DNA of 64,000 nucleotides from Actinomadura sp. KC06 (GTDB lineage: Bacteria > Actinomycetota > Actinomycetes > Streptosporangiales > Streptosporangiaceae): the NCBI RefSeq assembly GCF_004348735.1, contig NZ_SMKT01000009.1, forward strand, positions 1 to 64,000, written 5' to 3'. The translations under genes were made by a program, and so were the position numbers. Shown in pieces: positions 51,514-60,062 of the stretch (the first letter of the stretch is position 1; the number at the start of each line of letters is the position of its first letter). The notes under the pieces were generated by a model. That model saw nothing but the letters and a program-made list of their open reading frames with translations, had not been told where the DNA came from and made no database searches.

Positions 51514-52584
51514 ATGCCCGTAATGGTGCGAAAGCTCGCCCGGACGGCGGCCGGCGCCGCCGTGGCGGTGTGCCTGCTGACCCCGACCGCGGCCTCGGCC
51601 GAACCGGGATGCTTCGACCGCCGCACCCGCCCGTACACCTCCGTGGTGGACAGCCATCTGCACTTCCGGCCCTTCGGCGGACGCGCCATCCCCTTCCCCG
51701 AACTGCTGAAATACCTGAACAGCAGCGGCGTCCGCTACGCCAACGTGTACGGCATCGGGCAGACGCTCCCGGCCGGTTCGTCGTGCACGTACTACCTGGA
51801 CTGCCCCGGCACCCCGGTCACGCCGAGCATGCGGAACGACTTCGTCAACGCGGCCAACTACGCCGCGTCCAAGCCCGGCAAGCCGCGCCTGGCGCTGTCG
51901 ATGACCTTCCCCGACCTGGCCAATCCGGACGATGTCGTCGAGAAGATCAGGCTTCTGGACCGCGAGTACCCGGGCCTGTTCACCTGGATGGGCGAGGTCA
52001 ACCTGATCAAGCAGGCGCTGCTGCCCAACAAGCACGAACCCGCCGACAAGGGCGACATCGACCGCTGGGCGCCGTTCATGAAGATCCTGCGGCAGCGTTC
52101 GATCCCCATGACCATCCACTCCGACCTCGGCAACGACGCCGAGCCGACCAAGTACCTGCCGCTGATCCGCAAGGTCCTGAACCGCTACCCCGAGAACAAG
52201 ATCGTCTGGGCGCACATGGGGCTGTCCAAGGAGCTGAAGGACATGCCCGCGGCCCGGCACATCCAGATCATGGAGGAGCTGCTGAGGGCGCACCCGAACC
52301 TGACCCTCGACATCAGCTGGCGCGTCCTGTACGACCAGTACTTCAAGGACCCCGCCGTCCGCGAGAAGTACGTGGCCCTGTTCGACCGCCACCCCACGCG
52401 CGCCATCCCCGGCACGGACTTCGTGGCGTCCCGCGACAAGAACTACAAGATCTACAAGGAGGAGCTGCGGGTCACCAGCGAGATCAACAAGTACCTGGGC
52501 GATGACGCCTTCCGCGGCATCGCGCTAGGCCAGAACTACTTCCGCCTGCTCTCCCTCAAGGACCAGGCTCCCAGAATCTGCTGA
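51514..52584 (+). CDS. Secreted amidohydrolase-2-type metal-dependent hydrolase
   Basis: The 356-residue product has a Sec signal (KLARTAAGAAVAVCLLTPTA, ASA cleavage site). The mature TIM barrel has VVDSHLHFRPFGG (HxH), MTIHSDL (His), VWAHMGLS (His) and IPGTDFVA (Asp), the metal set of the amidohydrolase-2 family (decarboxylases and lactonases). Two mature cysteines near residue 95 and one near each end may form disulfides. The ATG has GAGGAGAC upstream. It lies 70 bases past the lanthipeptide exporter on the same strand but has its own ribosome site; I see no evidence that it belongs to that pathway. Confidence 0.85.
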   Translation: MPVMVRKLARTAAGAAVAVCLLTPTAASAEPGCFDRRTRPYTSVVDSHLHFRPFGGRAIPFPELLKYLNSSGVRYANVYGIGQTLPAGSSCTYYLDCPGTPVTPSMRNDFVNAANYAASKPGKPRLALSMTFPDLANPDDVVEKIRLLDREYPGLFTWMGEVNLIKQALLPNKHEPADKGDIDRWAPFMKILRQRSIPMTIHSDLGNDAEPTKYLPLIRKVLNRYPENKIVWAHMGLSKELKDMPAARHIQIMEELLRAHPNLTLDISWRVLYDQYFKDPAVREKYVALFDRHPTRAIPGTDFVASRDKNYKIYKEELRVTSEINKYLGDDAFRGIALGQNYFRLLSLKDQAPRIC

Positions 52585-52603
52585 ACCGCCCTTTCCGCCA
52601 GCG

Positions 52604-53227
52604 TCACATCTGCCGGGGCAGCGGCGGGTGGAGCGAGCCCATCCGCACGACCGCGGGATCCGGCCGGACGGTCGCGCGCCGGTCTTCGGCGAGCTGGACA
52701 AGGCGCGCGGCCGTGTCGGCGAACAGCAGCAGCTGGCGGGCGGCGGACGGGCTGAACGGCTCCGCGCCCGGCCGTCCGAGGACGGCGAGCACTCCGCGCG
52801 TCGCCTCCCCGGTGTCCAGCGGCAGGATCAGGATCGGGCCGGCCGGCAGGGTGCTGAGCGTCTGGTCGGCCACGATCCGCGCGGACAGGGCCCGGCGGGA
52901 GCTGAACGCCCGGCCGAGCATCGACCGGCCGCGCCGCACCGTCAGCCCGCGGATGCGGTCGCCCTCCGCGCCGACCGCGATGTCGATCCGCAGGGTGAGG
53001 GCGTCTTCGGCGGGCAGCGCGATGAACGCCAGCGGGACGCCCGCCATGCCGCGGGCCAGCTCGGCCACGCGGGTCAGCAGGTCGGGCAGGGCGACGCCGT
53101 CCAGGACGGCCGCCATCAGGTCGAGCGACGCCGCCACGCGCGGGCTGTTGTCCGCGCCGCGGGACCCGTTCGCCGGGCCCCAGCCCGGTGCGGTCAGATC
53201 GTCAGCGGTCAGATCGTCGGTGGTCAT
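52604..53227 (-). CDS. GAF-domain protein
   Basis: The 207-residue product contains one GAF fold from about residue 30: DLMAAVLDGVALPDLLTRV helix, PLAFIALPAEDALTLRIDIA strands, then GRSMLGRAFSSRRALSARIV, PILILPLDTGEATRGVLAVL and a closing helix, all taken in pieces. The C-terminus is Pro/Arg-rich. No kinase, phosphatase or PAS domain is attached. It lies downstream of a STAS-domain gene on the same strand, so both may belong to a sigma-factor partner-switching circuit. The 349-base gap between them is filled by a minisatellite. The N-terminal TTDDLTADDLTA is itself a short repeat. Confidence 0.78.
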   Translation of the reverse strand: MTTDDLTADDLTAPGWGPANGSRGADNSPRVAASLDLMAAVLDGVALPDLLTRVAELARGMAGVPLAFIALPAEDALTLRIDIAVGAEGDRIRGLTVRRGRSMLGRAFSSRRALSARIVADQTLSTLPAGPILILPLDTGEATRGVLAVLGRPGAEPFSPSAARQLLLFADTAARLVQLAEDRRATVRPDPAVVRMGSLHPPLPRQM

Positions 53228-53312
53228 GTCGTCACCACGCTTCCTCCTCCATCCGGAGGCCGACCCCGCCCCGTCCCGGCACCCGCCGGGCCTGTACCCG
53301 ATACACCCGCCC

Positions 53313-53556
53313 CGATGCGCCCGTGCCCGGTGCGTCCGTGCCTGGTGCGCCTGTGCCCGATGCGCTTGCTCGGTGCGTCCGTGCTCGGTGCGCCTGTGCC
53401 CGATGCGCCTGTGCCCGATGCGCCTGTGCCCGGTGCGCTTGGGCGCGGTGCGCTTGGGCGCGGTGCGCTTGGGCGCGGTGCGCCTGGGCCCGGTCCGCCT
53501 GGGCCCGGTCCGCCTGGGCCCGGTGCGTTCGTGTCCGGTGCGTCTGTGTCCGGTGC
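53313..53556. repeat. Minisatellite of about sixteen 15-bp units
   Basis: Units such as CGGTGCGCCTGTGCC, CGGTGCGCTTGGGCG and CGGTCCGCCTGGGCC follow each other with a strict 15-base period from 53313 to about 53556, except one 13-base copy at 53358-53370. Because 15 is a multiple of three, all frames stay open and give artefactual pentapeptide repeats such as HRAQA. The 13-base copy breaks every such frame, so I judge the array noncoding. It fills the gap between the STAS and GAF genes. Confidence 0.85.
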
Positions 53557-53576
53557 ACGGGTGGAGGCCGCGGCTA

Positions 53577-53969
53577 TCAGGCTGCGGCCGATCGCGGGTC
53601 CGAGTCGCCGGCCGGCGCCCAGGCGGCGGGCGGACGGACGGTGAAAGCACGGGACAGCCCGGTGACCCGCAGCAGCCTGGCCGTGTGCGGACGCGGCCGG
53701 GCGAGGATCAGGCCCGTCCCGTCCCCCTCCAACCGGCGTTGCGCGCCGACGAGCATCGCCAGCCCGGACGCGTCGCAGAACGTCATGCCCGACAGGTCGA
53801 TGACCACGTACATGCCGGGGTCGCGCAGCGCGACGTACAGGCGCTCCCGCAGGGACGGGGTGGAGGACACGTCGAGCTCGCCGCTGATGGCGATGACGGT
53901 GTGGTCGGCGAACCGTTCACAGGTGAGGTCGGCCCCGGCCGTCTGGACGGGATGGTGTTGCGGCGTCAT
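53577..53969 (-). CDS. STAS-domain anti-sigma factor antagonist
   Basis: The 130-residue product is a single STAS domain: TVIAISGELDVSSTPSLRER, then YVVIDLSGMTFCDASGLAMLV with the Ser of DASG at the position phosphorylated in SpoIIAA, then LARPRPHTARLLRVTGLSRAF. Such proteins bind anti-sigma kinases and release a sigma factor when dephosphorylated. No anti-sigma kinase gene is adjacent. The A in DASG replaces the commoner S of DSSG, but the phospho-acceptor Ser is kept. Cotranscription with the GAF gene across the minisatellite is possible. Confidence 0.88.
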   Translation of the reverse strand: MTPQHHPVQTAGADLTCERFADHTVIAISGELDVSSTPSLRERLYVALRDPGMYVVIDLSGMTFCDASGLAMLVGAQRRLEGDGTGLILARPRPHTARLLRVTGLSRAFTVRPPAAWAPAGDSDPRSAAA

Positions 53970-54084
53970 AGCGCCGGACCTGTCTGGCCCGCGAAGGACC
54001 GAGAATCGAGAAACCAGGGGACGCGGGCTTGGCCGCCCGCATCGAGTGAACCCTCGTCACCACGAGTCTACGCCCTCGCCCCGC

Positions 54085-54117
54085 GATCGCAGGTGTACGC
54101 GAGGCCCACCTGCGATC
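54085..54117. promoter_or_regulatory. Perfect 11-bp inverted repeat between divergent genes
   Basis: GATCGCAGGTG and CACCTGCGATC are separated by 11 bases, about 65 bases before the alpha/beta-hydrolase start and 115 before the STAS start. It could be an operator for the divergent pair or an RNA hairpin in the leader of either gene. Confidence 0.5.
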
Positions 54118-54179
54118 AATCCTCGAAACGCGGCCTTGAGGCCCGATGAGTTCTCGACGTGCGGGAAGTCAGCAGAGGC

Positions 54180-55049
54180 ATGAGTACGCACACACTTCAG
54201 ATTCCCGGCGTGGACCTCGTCTACGACGTCCGCGGTCCGCTGCCGCCCGCCGGCGGGCGCCCGCCGCTGGTCCTGATCGGGCAGCCGATGGACGCGAGCG
54301 GCTTCGGCGCGCTCGCGTCCCACTTCCCCGAGCGGACCGTGATCACCTACGATCCGCGCGGCTTGGGGCGCAGCACCCGCAAGGACGGCCGGATCGACCA
54401 CACGCCCGAGACGCAGGCCGCCGACCTGCACGCCCTCATCGCGGAACTCGGCGCGGGCCCCGTCGAGATGTTCGGCAGCAGCGGCGGCGCGGTGACCGCG
54501 CTCGCCCTCGTGACGGCCCACCCCGGCGACGTGACCACCGTGGTCGCGCACGAGCCGCCGCTCATCTCGGTGGTTCCCGACGCCGCGGCCGTGGAACGTG
54601 CCCGGGCCGGCGTCCGGGACGTCTACCAGGCCAAGGGCTGGGGCGCGGGCATGGCGGCGTTCATCGCGATGACGTCCTGGCAGGGCGAGTACACCGACGA
54701 CTACTTCGCCCAACCCGTGCCGGACGCGGCCGCCTTCGGGATGCCCACCGAGGACGACGGTTCCCGCGACGACCCGCTCCTGTCCGACCGCTCGTGGGCG
54801 GTCAGCAGCTACGAGCCCGACGTCGAGGCGCTGACCGCGGCGCCGACGCGGATCGTGATCGCGGTGGGCGAGGAGTCCCTGACCACCTTCACCGGACGCG
54901 CCCCGCTGGCGCTGGCCGAGCTGCTCGGCCAGCAGGCGATGGTGTTCCCCAGCCATCACGGCGGCTTCATGGGCGGCGAGTTCGGCCAGACCGGTCAGCC
55001 GGAGGCGTTCGCCCGCAAACTCCACGACGTCCTGGACGCCGCCACCTGA
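54180..55049 (+). CDS. Alpha/beta hydrolase
   Basis: The 289-residue product has the fold landmarks: PLVLIGQPMDASGFGALA (oxyanion region with GQP in place of HG), TYDPRGLGRS, the nucleophile elbow MFGSSGGAVTALAL with Ser, IVIAVGEES (acid strand) and PSHHGGFMGGEFGQ with the catalytic His. The sequence is typical of actinobacterial hydrolases of unknown substrate. I chose the ATG at 54180 (AGAGGC upstream) over a GTG 21 bases earlier. A perfect 13-bp terminator follows, so it is a single-gene unit. Confidence 0.85.
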   Translation: MSTHTLQIPGVDLVYDVRGPLPPAGGRPPLVLIGQPMDASGFGALASHFPERTVITYDPRGLGRSTRKDGRIDHTPETQAADLHALIAELGAGPVEMFGSSGGAVTALALVTAHPGDVTTVVAHEPPLISVVPDAAAVERARAGVRDVYQAKGWGAGMAAFIAMTSWQGEYTDDYFAQPVPDAAAFGMPTEDDGSRDDPLLSDRSWAVSSYEPDVEALTAAPTRIVIAVGEESLTTFTGRAPLALAELLGQQAMVFPSHHGGFMGGEFGQTGQPEAFARKLHDVLDAAT

Positions 55050-55057
55050 TGATCGCC

Positions 55058-55092
55058 CGCAGGCGGTAGCCGCGCCACCGCTACCGCCTGCG
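55058..55092 (+). terminator. Perfect 13-bp terminator hairpin
   Basis: CGCAGGCGGTAGC and GCTACCGCCTGCG pair perfectly around a 9-base loop, starting 9 bases after the alpha/beta-hydrolase stop. Confidence 0.75.
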
Positions 55093-55120
55093 CGAACACA
55101 TGACCCTCTGCAGGCCGTAT

Positions 55121-55141
55121 CGAACGAACTTGCTACGTTCG
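55121..55141 (+). promoter_or_regulatory. Inverted repeat before the MaoC-like gene
   Basis: CGAACG-aacttgcta-CGTTCG lies 18 bases upstream of the MaoC-like start codon, close to the ribosome site, where a bound repressor would block transcription. It does not resemble the GntR-type operator at 56307. Confidence 0.4.
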
Positions 55142-55158
55142 TGGCCCGGAGGTGACCG

Positions 55159-56166
55159 ATGGTGAGCGCGCGTGTGGAAACGGTCGACGGTCCGTACTTC
55201 GAGGACCTCCACCACGGCCTGCGGTTCGAGGACGGTCCCGCTCGGACCCTCACCGAAGGGCTGGCCGCCGCCCACCAGGCCGTCGTCGGGTGCCGGTCGC
55301 CGCTCGCCCTGGATCAGGGGCTGTCCCGGCGAGTGCTCGGCGACGGCGTCCTGGCCGCTCCGAACCTCGTCTGGGACGTCGCCATCGGCCAGTCGACGAC
55401 GGCCACGCACACGGTCGTCGCGAACCTCTTCTACCGGGGAGTCGTCTTCCGGCGGGCGCCTCGGCTGGGCGACACGCTGCGCACGACCACCGAGGTGGTC
55501 GGCCTCCGGCAGAACTCCCGCCGTCCCGGACGGCCCGCCAGGGGCCTGGCCGCGTTGCGGATCAGCACGGCCGACCAGGACGGCCGCCCGATCCTGGACT
55601 TCTGGCGCTGCGCCATGCTGCCCCTGCGGGATCAGGCCGCCGAGACCGGGCACGCCGACGACCTGTCCGCGCTCGGCACCGACCCCGGACGGGACGAGAT
55701 GGCGGCGGTGGCGTCCGGATGGGATCTCGCCGCCTACCGGGACGCGCTGCCCGGCCGCCATTTCGCCGGGCTCGCCCAAGGGGACGTCTATCAGGTGACC
55801 GGCGGGGACGTCGTGTCCTCGGCGCCTGAACTGGCCCGTCTTACGCTGAACGTCGCCAAGGTGCATCACGACGCCACCGCCGGCGAGCAGGGACGGCTGG
55901 TCTACGGCGGCCACACCATTGGCATCGCGCTGCACCAGGCCGTCCGGGCCTTGCCGAACCTGGTCACCGTCGTCGGCTGGCACGGCTGCGACCACGTCGG
56001 CCCGGTCCGCGAGGGGGACACGCTGACCAGCACCATCGAGGTCGAGCGGACCGAGCCACTCGCGCGGGGCGGGCTGGTGCATCTGCGCTCGCTCGTCCGG
56101 TCGGTCCGGGCCGGTGCGGACCCGGCCGACGTCCTCGACTGGCGGTTCGTCGCCCTCTTCGCCTGA
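55159..56166 (+). CDS. MaoC-like double-hotdog hydratase
   Basis: The 335-residue product has two hotdog halves. The first opens with GPYFEDLHHGLRFEDGPART and has FYRGVVFRRAPRLGDTLRT; the second has LTLNVAKVHHDATAG, LVYGGHTIGIALHQAVRALP and WHGCDHVGPVREGDTLTSTI, taken in parts. The second-half D...H pair and GHT...HQAV are the usual MaoC-type acyl-CoA hydratase landmarks, and the length fits the mesaconyl-CoA/beta-methylmalyl-CoA hydratase group. It would hydrate an unsaturated acyl-CoA. GGAGGTGA lies before the ATG. It is separated by about 280 bases and an operator from the uptake operon, and could serve the same catabolic route. Confidence 0.82.
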   Translation: MVSARVETVDGPYFEDLHHGLRFEDGPARTLTEGLAAAHQAVVGCRSPLALDQGLSRRVLGDGVLAAPNLVWDVAIGQSTTATHTVVANLFYRGVVFRRAPRLGDTLRTTTEVVGLRQNSRRPGRPARGLAALRISTADQDGRPILDFWRCAMLPLRDQAAETGHADDLSALGTDPGRDEMAAVASGWDLAAYRDALPGRHFAGLAQGDVYQVTGGDVVSSAPELARLTLNVAKVHHDATAGEQGRLVYGGHTIGIALHQAVRALPNLVTVVGWHGCDHVGPVREGDTLTSTIEVERTEPLARGGLVHLRSLVRSVRAGADPADVLDWRFVALFA

Positions 56167-56306
56167 CGACCGTCCGGCACACGCGCTTGATCACCTGACG
56201 GTCGGCTGGTGCGCCCTGCCGGTGGAATCGCAGATCAGACGCCATGCCGCGCGGGGTCCTCCGGCGTCCGGTCATCGCTTGAACTCCGCTTGGCGGCTCA
56301 TTGACG

Positions 56307-56335
56307 CGCGGATGTTGTATGTGACAACATCCGCG
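56307..56335 (+). promoter_or_regulatory. 12-bp-arm operator upstream of the uptake operon
   Basis: CGCGGATGTTGT and ACAACATCCGCG are perfect inverted copies around a 5-base centre (atgtg). The core TTGTATGTGACAA fits the TNGTnnnACNA pattern of FadR-subfamily GntR regulators. It lies 114 bases before the substrate-binding-protein start. The GntR/FCD gene at 62750 is the obvious ligand. Confidence 0.7.
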
Positions 56336-56448
56336 GACGTGAGCGGCGCCACTTCCACGTGACCGTGGGCATCGGTGGCGGTCAGAGGAGCGAACTTGCG
56401 CGGGCCCGGCCACGGGCCTGCGTCGCGCCGCCGGAAAGCGAGGGGTTC

Positions 56449-57423
56449 ATGAGGATTCGGGCACGCGCTCTCGGTTCGGTGCTGATCGGTGCGTCACTCG
56501 TCCTCGCCGGTTGCGGCGGGGACGGCTCGGAGGGCGAGGGCGGCGCGAAGAAGATCACCGTCGCGACCCAGCCGGACTTCTTCGGGATACCGCTGTACTT
56601 CGCGGTGCAGAAGGGCTTCCTGAAGAAGCAGGGGCTGGACGCCAAGCTCCAGAAGTACCCGACCGGCGTGGAGGGCACGGAGGCCGTGGCGACCGGCCAG
56701 GCGGACTTCACCACGGTGGCGGGGTTCCCCGTCGTCAGCCTGGCGGCGCGGAAGGCGCGGGTGAAGGTCATCGGCCACAACGCGACGTCCGCCCAATGGT
56801 GGGGCTTCGTCACCGACGGCAGCATCAGCAAGCCGTCCGACCTCGAAGGCAAGACCGTCGGGTTCCAGTCGAACTCCACCGCCAACTACTGGTTCGACCG
56901 GTTCGTGGCGCACCACGGGCTGGACAAGTCCAAGATCAAGGTGCTGGACGCCAAGTTCGCGCAGCTCGTCCCGTCGTTCGCGCAGCGCAAGGCCGATGCC
57001 ATCATCCACTTCGAGCCCAACGTCTCCAAGGCCGTCGCCAGCCGCGGCGGCGCCAAGGTGACCTGGTGGGGCGGCGACGACGGCCTGCTCCCGTTCTACG
57101 GATACGTGTCGGCGGGTCCGAAGGTCTACGAGGACAAGGACACGGCGCTGCGCGTCCTGCGCGGGCTGCGCGAGACGGCCGCCTACATGAAGGCCAACGA
57201 GGCGGAGGTCGTCGCGTTCGCCAAGGAGCTCACCGGGATGACGGACGACGCGGCGGTCCGGAAGATCCTGGCCCAGGTCGACTTCAGCCTCGCGTTCGAC
57301 CCGAAGAGCATCGAGCAGATCCAGGCGATCGCCGACTACCAGCTGCAGCGCAAGAACATCAAGTCCCGCGTGGACGCCAAGAGCCTGGTCGAGACGACCT
57401 GGGTCCAAGAGTCCGACCGGTAA
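56449..57423 (+). CDS. ABC transporter substrate-binding lipoprotein (NMT1/SsuA-like)
   Basis: The 324-residue product has a lipoprotein signal ending in LVLAGC. The mature protein follows the NMT1/SsuA fold: ITVATQPDFFGIPLYFAVQKGF (in parts), a first lobe with YPTGVEGTEAVATGQADFTTV, and FQSNSTANYWFDRFVAHHGL in the second. Relatives bind sulfonates, taurine, nitrate or pyrimidines; the binding site residues here do not allow a choice. GAGGGG precedes the ATG. It is the first gene of a long operon behind the GntR-type operator. Confidence 0.88.
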   Translation: MRIRARALGSVLIGASLVLAGCGGDGSEGEGGAKKITVATQPDFFGIPLYFAVQKGFLKKQGLDAKLQKYPTGVEGTEAVATGQADFTTVAGFPVVSLAARKARVKVIGHNATSAQWWGFVTDGSISKPSDLEGKTVGFQSNSTANYWFDRFVAHHGLDKSKIKVLDAKFAQLVPSFAQRKADAIIHFEPNVSKAVASRGGAKVTWWGGDDGLLPFYGYVSAGPKVYEDKDTALRVLRGLRETAAYMKANEAEVVAFAKELTGMTDDAAVRKILAQVDFSLAFDPKSIEQIQAIADYQLQRKNIKSRVDAKSLVETTWVQESDR

Positions 57424-57449
57424 CGACCTGCCACGCGGAGGCACGACTC

Positions 57450-58409
57450 GTGGAAATCGGGATCTCACACCTGCCGGCGTCGCCGTCCAGGGCGCTGCGT
57501 CTGGCCCGGATCGCCGAGAGCACCGGCATCGGGCGCTTCGGGGTCGCGGACTCGTCGCACCTGTTCGGCGCCATGTACCCCACGGTGCAGCTGATCCTGT
57601 CCCGGACGTCGCGGATCAAGGTCGGCCCGTTCGTCACGAATCCCGTCACCCGGCACCCGTCCGTGCACGCGGCGGACGTCGCCGCGCTCGCGGCGCTGTA
57701 CACCCCGGAACGGCTGGCGGTCGTCATGGGCGCCGGCGACTCGGCGGTGCACAGCGTCGGGTTGGGACCGGCCCCGGCCGAGCAGGTGCGCCTGGGGTTG
57801 CAGACGATCCGCGGCGCGGCGCCGGACGGCGTGACGCTGGAACTGGCGGCGAGCGGACCTAAGGCCGCCTCGATGATGGCCACCGGCATCGACGGGCTGG
57901 TGCTGGGCGGCGGCCTGTCGGCGTCCTGGACCCGGCGGCTCATCGAGGCGGCGGGCCGCCCGGTCAGCGCGCGCGTCTTCCTGATCGGCCACCTGGTGGA
58001 ACGCGAGGACGAGGCGGCACGGGCGCGCGAGGCCGTGCGCGCCTCGGTCCTCGCGGTGGCCCGGCACGCCATCGGCATCGACATGGCCGCCCGGGACGTG
58101 CCGGTCCGGCTGCGTCCGGGGCTGGAGCAGGCGTTCGCCCGCTACGACTTCTCCGCGCACGCCAAGGCGGCCGGGGCCAACGAGCGGCTTCTGGACGACC
58201 ACCCGGAGGAAGAGGCGTACCTGTTCGAGCGGTTCGCGGCGGTGGGCACCGCGGGCGCCGTCGCCGAACGCCTGCGCGCTTTCCAGCGGGAGACCGGGAT
58301 CGACGGCGTCGTGCTGAGCACCACCGTGCCCGACCCCGATTCGCACGTCGCCCTCGCGGGGGAGCGACTGACCGCCGCGCTGGGCCCGTCAGCGCGGACA
58401 CCCCGATGA
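57450..58409 (+). CDS. LLM-class flavin-dependent oxidoreductase
   Basis: The 319-residue product is a luciferase-like TIM barrel: ALRLARIAESTGIGRFGVAD, TVQLILSRTSRIKVGPFVTN, RHPSVHAADVAALAALYTPE, and GDSAVHSVGLGPAPAEQ. The family includes FMN monooxygenases (SsuD, RutA) and F420-dependent reductases; this short form is closest in pattern to methylene-tetrahydromethanopterin-reductase-like members. The GTG at 57450 has GGAGG 8 bases upstream. Placed between a binding protein and the ABC ATPase gene, it probably performs the first oxidation of the imported compound. Confidence 0.86.
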   Translation: MEIGISHLPASPSRALRLARIAESTGIGRFGVADSSHLFGAMYPTVQLILSRTSRIKVGPFVTNPVTRHPSVHAADVAALAALYTPERLAVVMGAGDSAVHSVGLGPAPAEQVRLGLQTIRGAAPDGVTLELAASGPKAASMMATGIDGLVLGGGLSASWTRRLIEAAGRPVSARVFLIGHLVEREDEAARAREAVRASVLAVARHAIGIDMAARDVPVRLRPGLEQAFARYDFSAHAKAAGANERLLDDHPEEEAYLFERFAAVGTAGAVAERLRAFQRETGIDGVVLSTTVPDPDSHVALAGERLTAALGPSARTPR

Positions 58410-58443
58410 CCCCTCACACCACAGCCGACGGGAGAGGCCGCGC

Positions 58444-59268
58444 ATGACACCACCGATCGCGGATTCGCAGTCGCGTCCGTCCGACGAGGCGTTCGTCGTC
58501 ATCGACGACGTCTCCTTCGCGTACCCCGGCAGCCCTCAGCCGATCCTTCAGGACGTCGGCCTGGAGCTGCGGCGCGGGGAGTTCTTCGTCCTGCTCGGCC
58601 CCAGCGGATGCGGCAAGACCACGATCCTCAACCAGGTCGCGGGCTTCGAGCGTCCGACCACGGGGTCGATCAGCATGGACGGCAAGCCGGTCACCGGCCC
58701 CGGACCTGACCGCGCGGTCATCTTCCAGGGGGACGACTCCCTGCTCGGTTGGCTGAACGTCCGGCACAACGTCGAGTTCGGGCTGCGGGCGCTGCGCACT
58801 CCCGCCGCCGAACGGAACCGGCGCGTCCAGCATGCACTGGAGATGGTCGAGCTGGACGGGCAGCAGGGCAAGTTCCCGCACGAGCTGTCGGGCGGGATGA
58901 AGCAGCGCGTCCAGATCGCGCGTGCCCTGGTGGTGGACGCGCCCGTCCTGCTGATGGACGAGCCGTTCGGCGCCCTGGACGCGCAGACCCGCACCACCCT
59001 GCAGGACGCGCTGGCCCGCCTGTGGGAGCAGTCCCAGCGGACGGTCCTGTTCATCACGCACGACATCTCCGAGGCGCTCATCCTCGCCGACCGGATCGGC
59101 GTGATGACCTCCGGACCGGCCGCGCGGCTCCAGACGGTGATGGACAACCCGCTGCCGCGGCCGCGCGCACGCGGCGCCGCGGAGTTCGCGGAACTGTACC
59201 GGGAGGTGGAGGAGGCGGTCACGGCCGCGAAGTCCCGTCCACCTGCCGCCGCCGGGGAGGCCAGGTGA
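58444..59268 (+). CDS. ABC transporter ATPase (SsuB/TauB-like)
   Basis: The 274-residue product has all ATPase motifs: Walker A GPSGCGKTT, Q-loop VIFQGDDSLLGWLNV with the Gln and the LGWL variant of nitrate/sulfonate ATPases, signature LSGGMKQRV, Walker B LLMDEPFGALD and switch FITHDISEA. It drives import through the two permeases that follow. The stop overlaps the first permease start (GTGA). Confidence 0.92.
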   Translation: MTPPIADSQSRPSDEAFVVIDDVSFAYPGSPQPILQDVGLELRRGEFFVLLGPSGCGKTTILNQVAGFERPTTGSISMDGKPVTGPGPDRAVIFQGDDSLLGWLNVRHNVEFGLRALRTPAAERNRRVQHALEMVELDGQQGKFPHELSGGMKQRVQIARALVVDAPVLLMDEPFGALDAQTRTTLQDALARLWEQSQRTVLFITHDISEALILADRIGVMTSGPAARLQTVMDNPLPRPRARGAAEFAELYREVEEAVTAAKSRPPAAAGEAR

Positions 59269-60062
59269 ACCGGGCCGGCTCGGGGGCCGCCGGACGCTGG
59301 CGCTGGCAGCGGCTCTCCCTGAACGTCCTCGCCGTCCTGCTGGCGGTGCTCGCCTGGCATGGCGCGGCGCTGTGGAAGGACAACCTGCTGATCTTTCCCA
59401 CGCCGCTGACCTGCCTGTCGGCGCTCGGCGACGTGCTGTCCGATGCGGAGCGGCGCGACCAGCTGCTCATCACGCTGCGGCGGGTGGTCGTCGGGTTCGC
59501 GCTGGGCAGCGCCCTCGGGATCGCGGTCGGCGGGCTGATCGGCAGCGTCCGGGCCGTCGCGCTGACGCTCGAACCGGTCGTCCATTTCCTGCGGTCGGTG
59601 ACGCCGGTGGCGTGGATCGTCCCCGCCACGATCTGGCTGGGCGTGGGCGAGGGCTCGCTGCGGTTCATCGTGGTCTACGCCACGGTCTTCCCGGTGGCCA
59701 TCAACACCCTGACGGGCCTGACCCAGGTGCCGGTCAACAAGGTGCGGATGGCGCGCACGTTCGGGGCGTCCCGGCTGCGCATCCAGCTCTCGATCGTCCT
59801 GCCGAGCGCCGTGCCGTACATCGTGACCGGCATGCGCCTGTCGCTGGGCTACGCGTTCATGAGCGTCGTCGCGGCGGAGATGGTGGCGGGCAACGACGGC
59901 ATCGGCTTCCTGATCTACGACTCGCGCGTCTTCTTCGACACCGCGACGATGTTCGCCGGGATCCTGCTGCTCGGCGCGGCCGGGCTGCTGGCCGACCGGG
60001 TGTTCAGCGTCGTCATCCACCGCGGCCTCGCCCGCTTCTACGCCGGGCAGGTGAACACGTGA
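59265..60062 (+). CDS. ABC permease (SsuC/TauC-like), first of two
   Basis: The 265-residue product has six helices and the EAA loop MARTFGASRLRIQLSIVLPSAVPYIVTG (in parts), where it meets the ATPase. The start is a GTG overlapping the ATPase stop. A second permease follows with the same type of overlap, so the importer is a heterodimer, which is less usual for this family than a homodimer. Confidence 0.9.
   Translation: MNRAGSGAAGRWRWQRLSLNVLAVLLAVLAWHGAALWKDNLLIFPTPLTCLSALGDVLSDAERRDQLLITLRRVVVGFALGSALGIAVGGLIGSVRAVALTLEPVVHFLRSVTPVAWIVPATIWLGVGEGSLRFIVVYATVFPVAINTLTGLTQVPVNKVRMARTFGASRLRIQLSIVLPSAVPYIVTGMRLSLGYAFMSVVAAEMVAGNDGIGFLIYDSRVFFDTATMFAGILLLGAAGLLADRVFSVVIHRGLARFYAGQVNT

Noticed and set aside
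53313..53556. CRISPR-like array
   Set aside because: The 15-base units are head to tail with no spacers and no cas genes nearby.
53188..54183. Open frames on both strands through the minisatellite
   Set aside because: The 15-base period keeps frames open by arithmetic. The 13-base copy breaks the periodicity of any encoded peptide, and the frames overlap the STAS gene.
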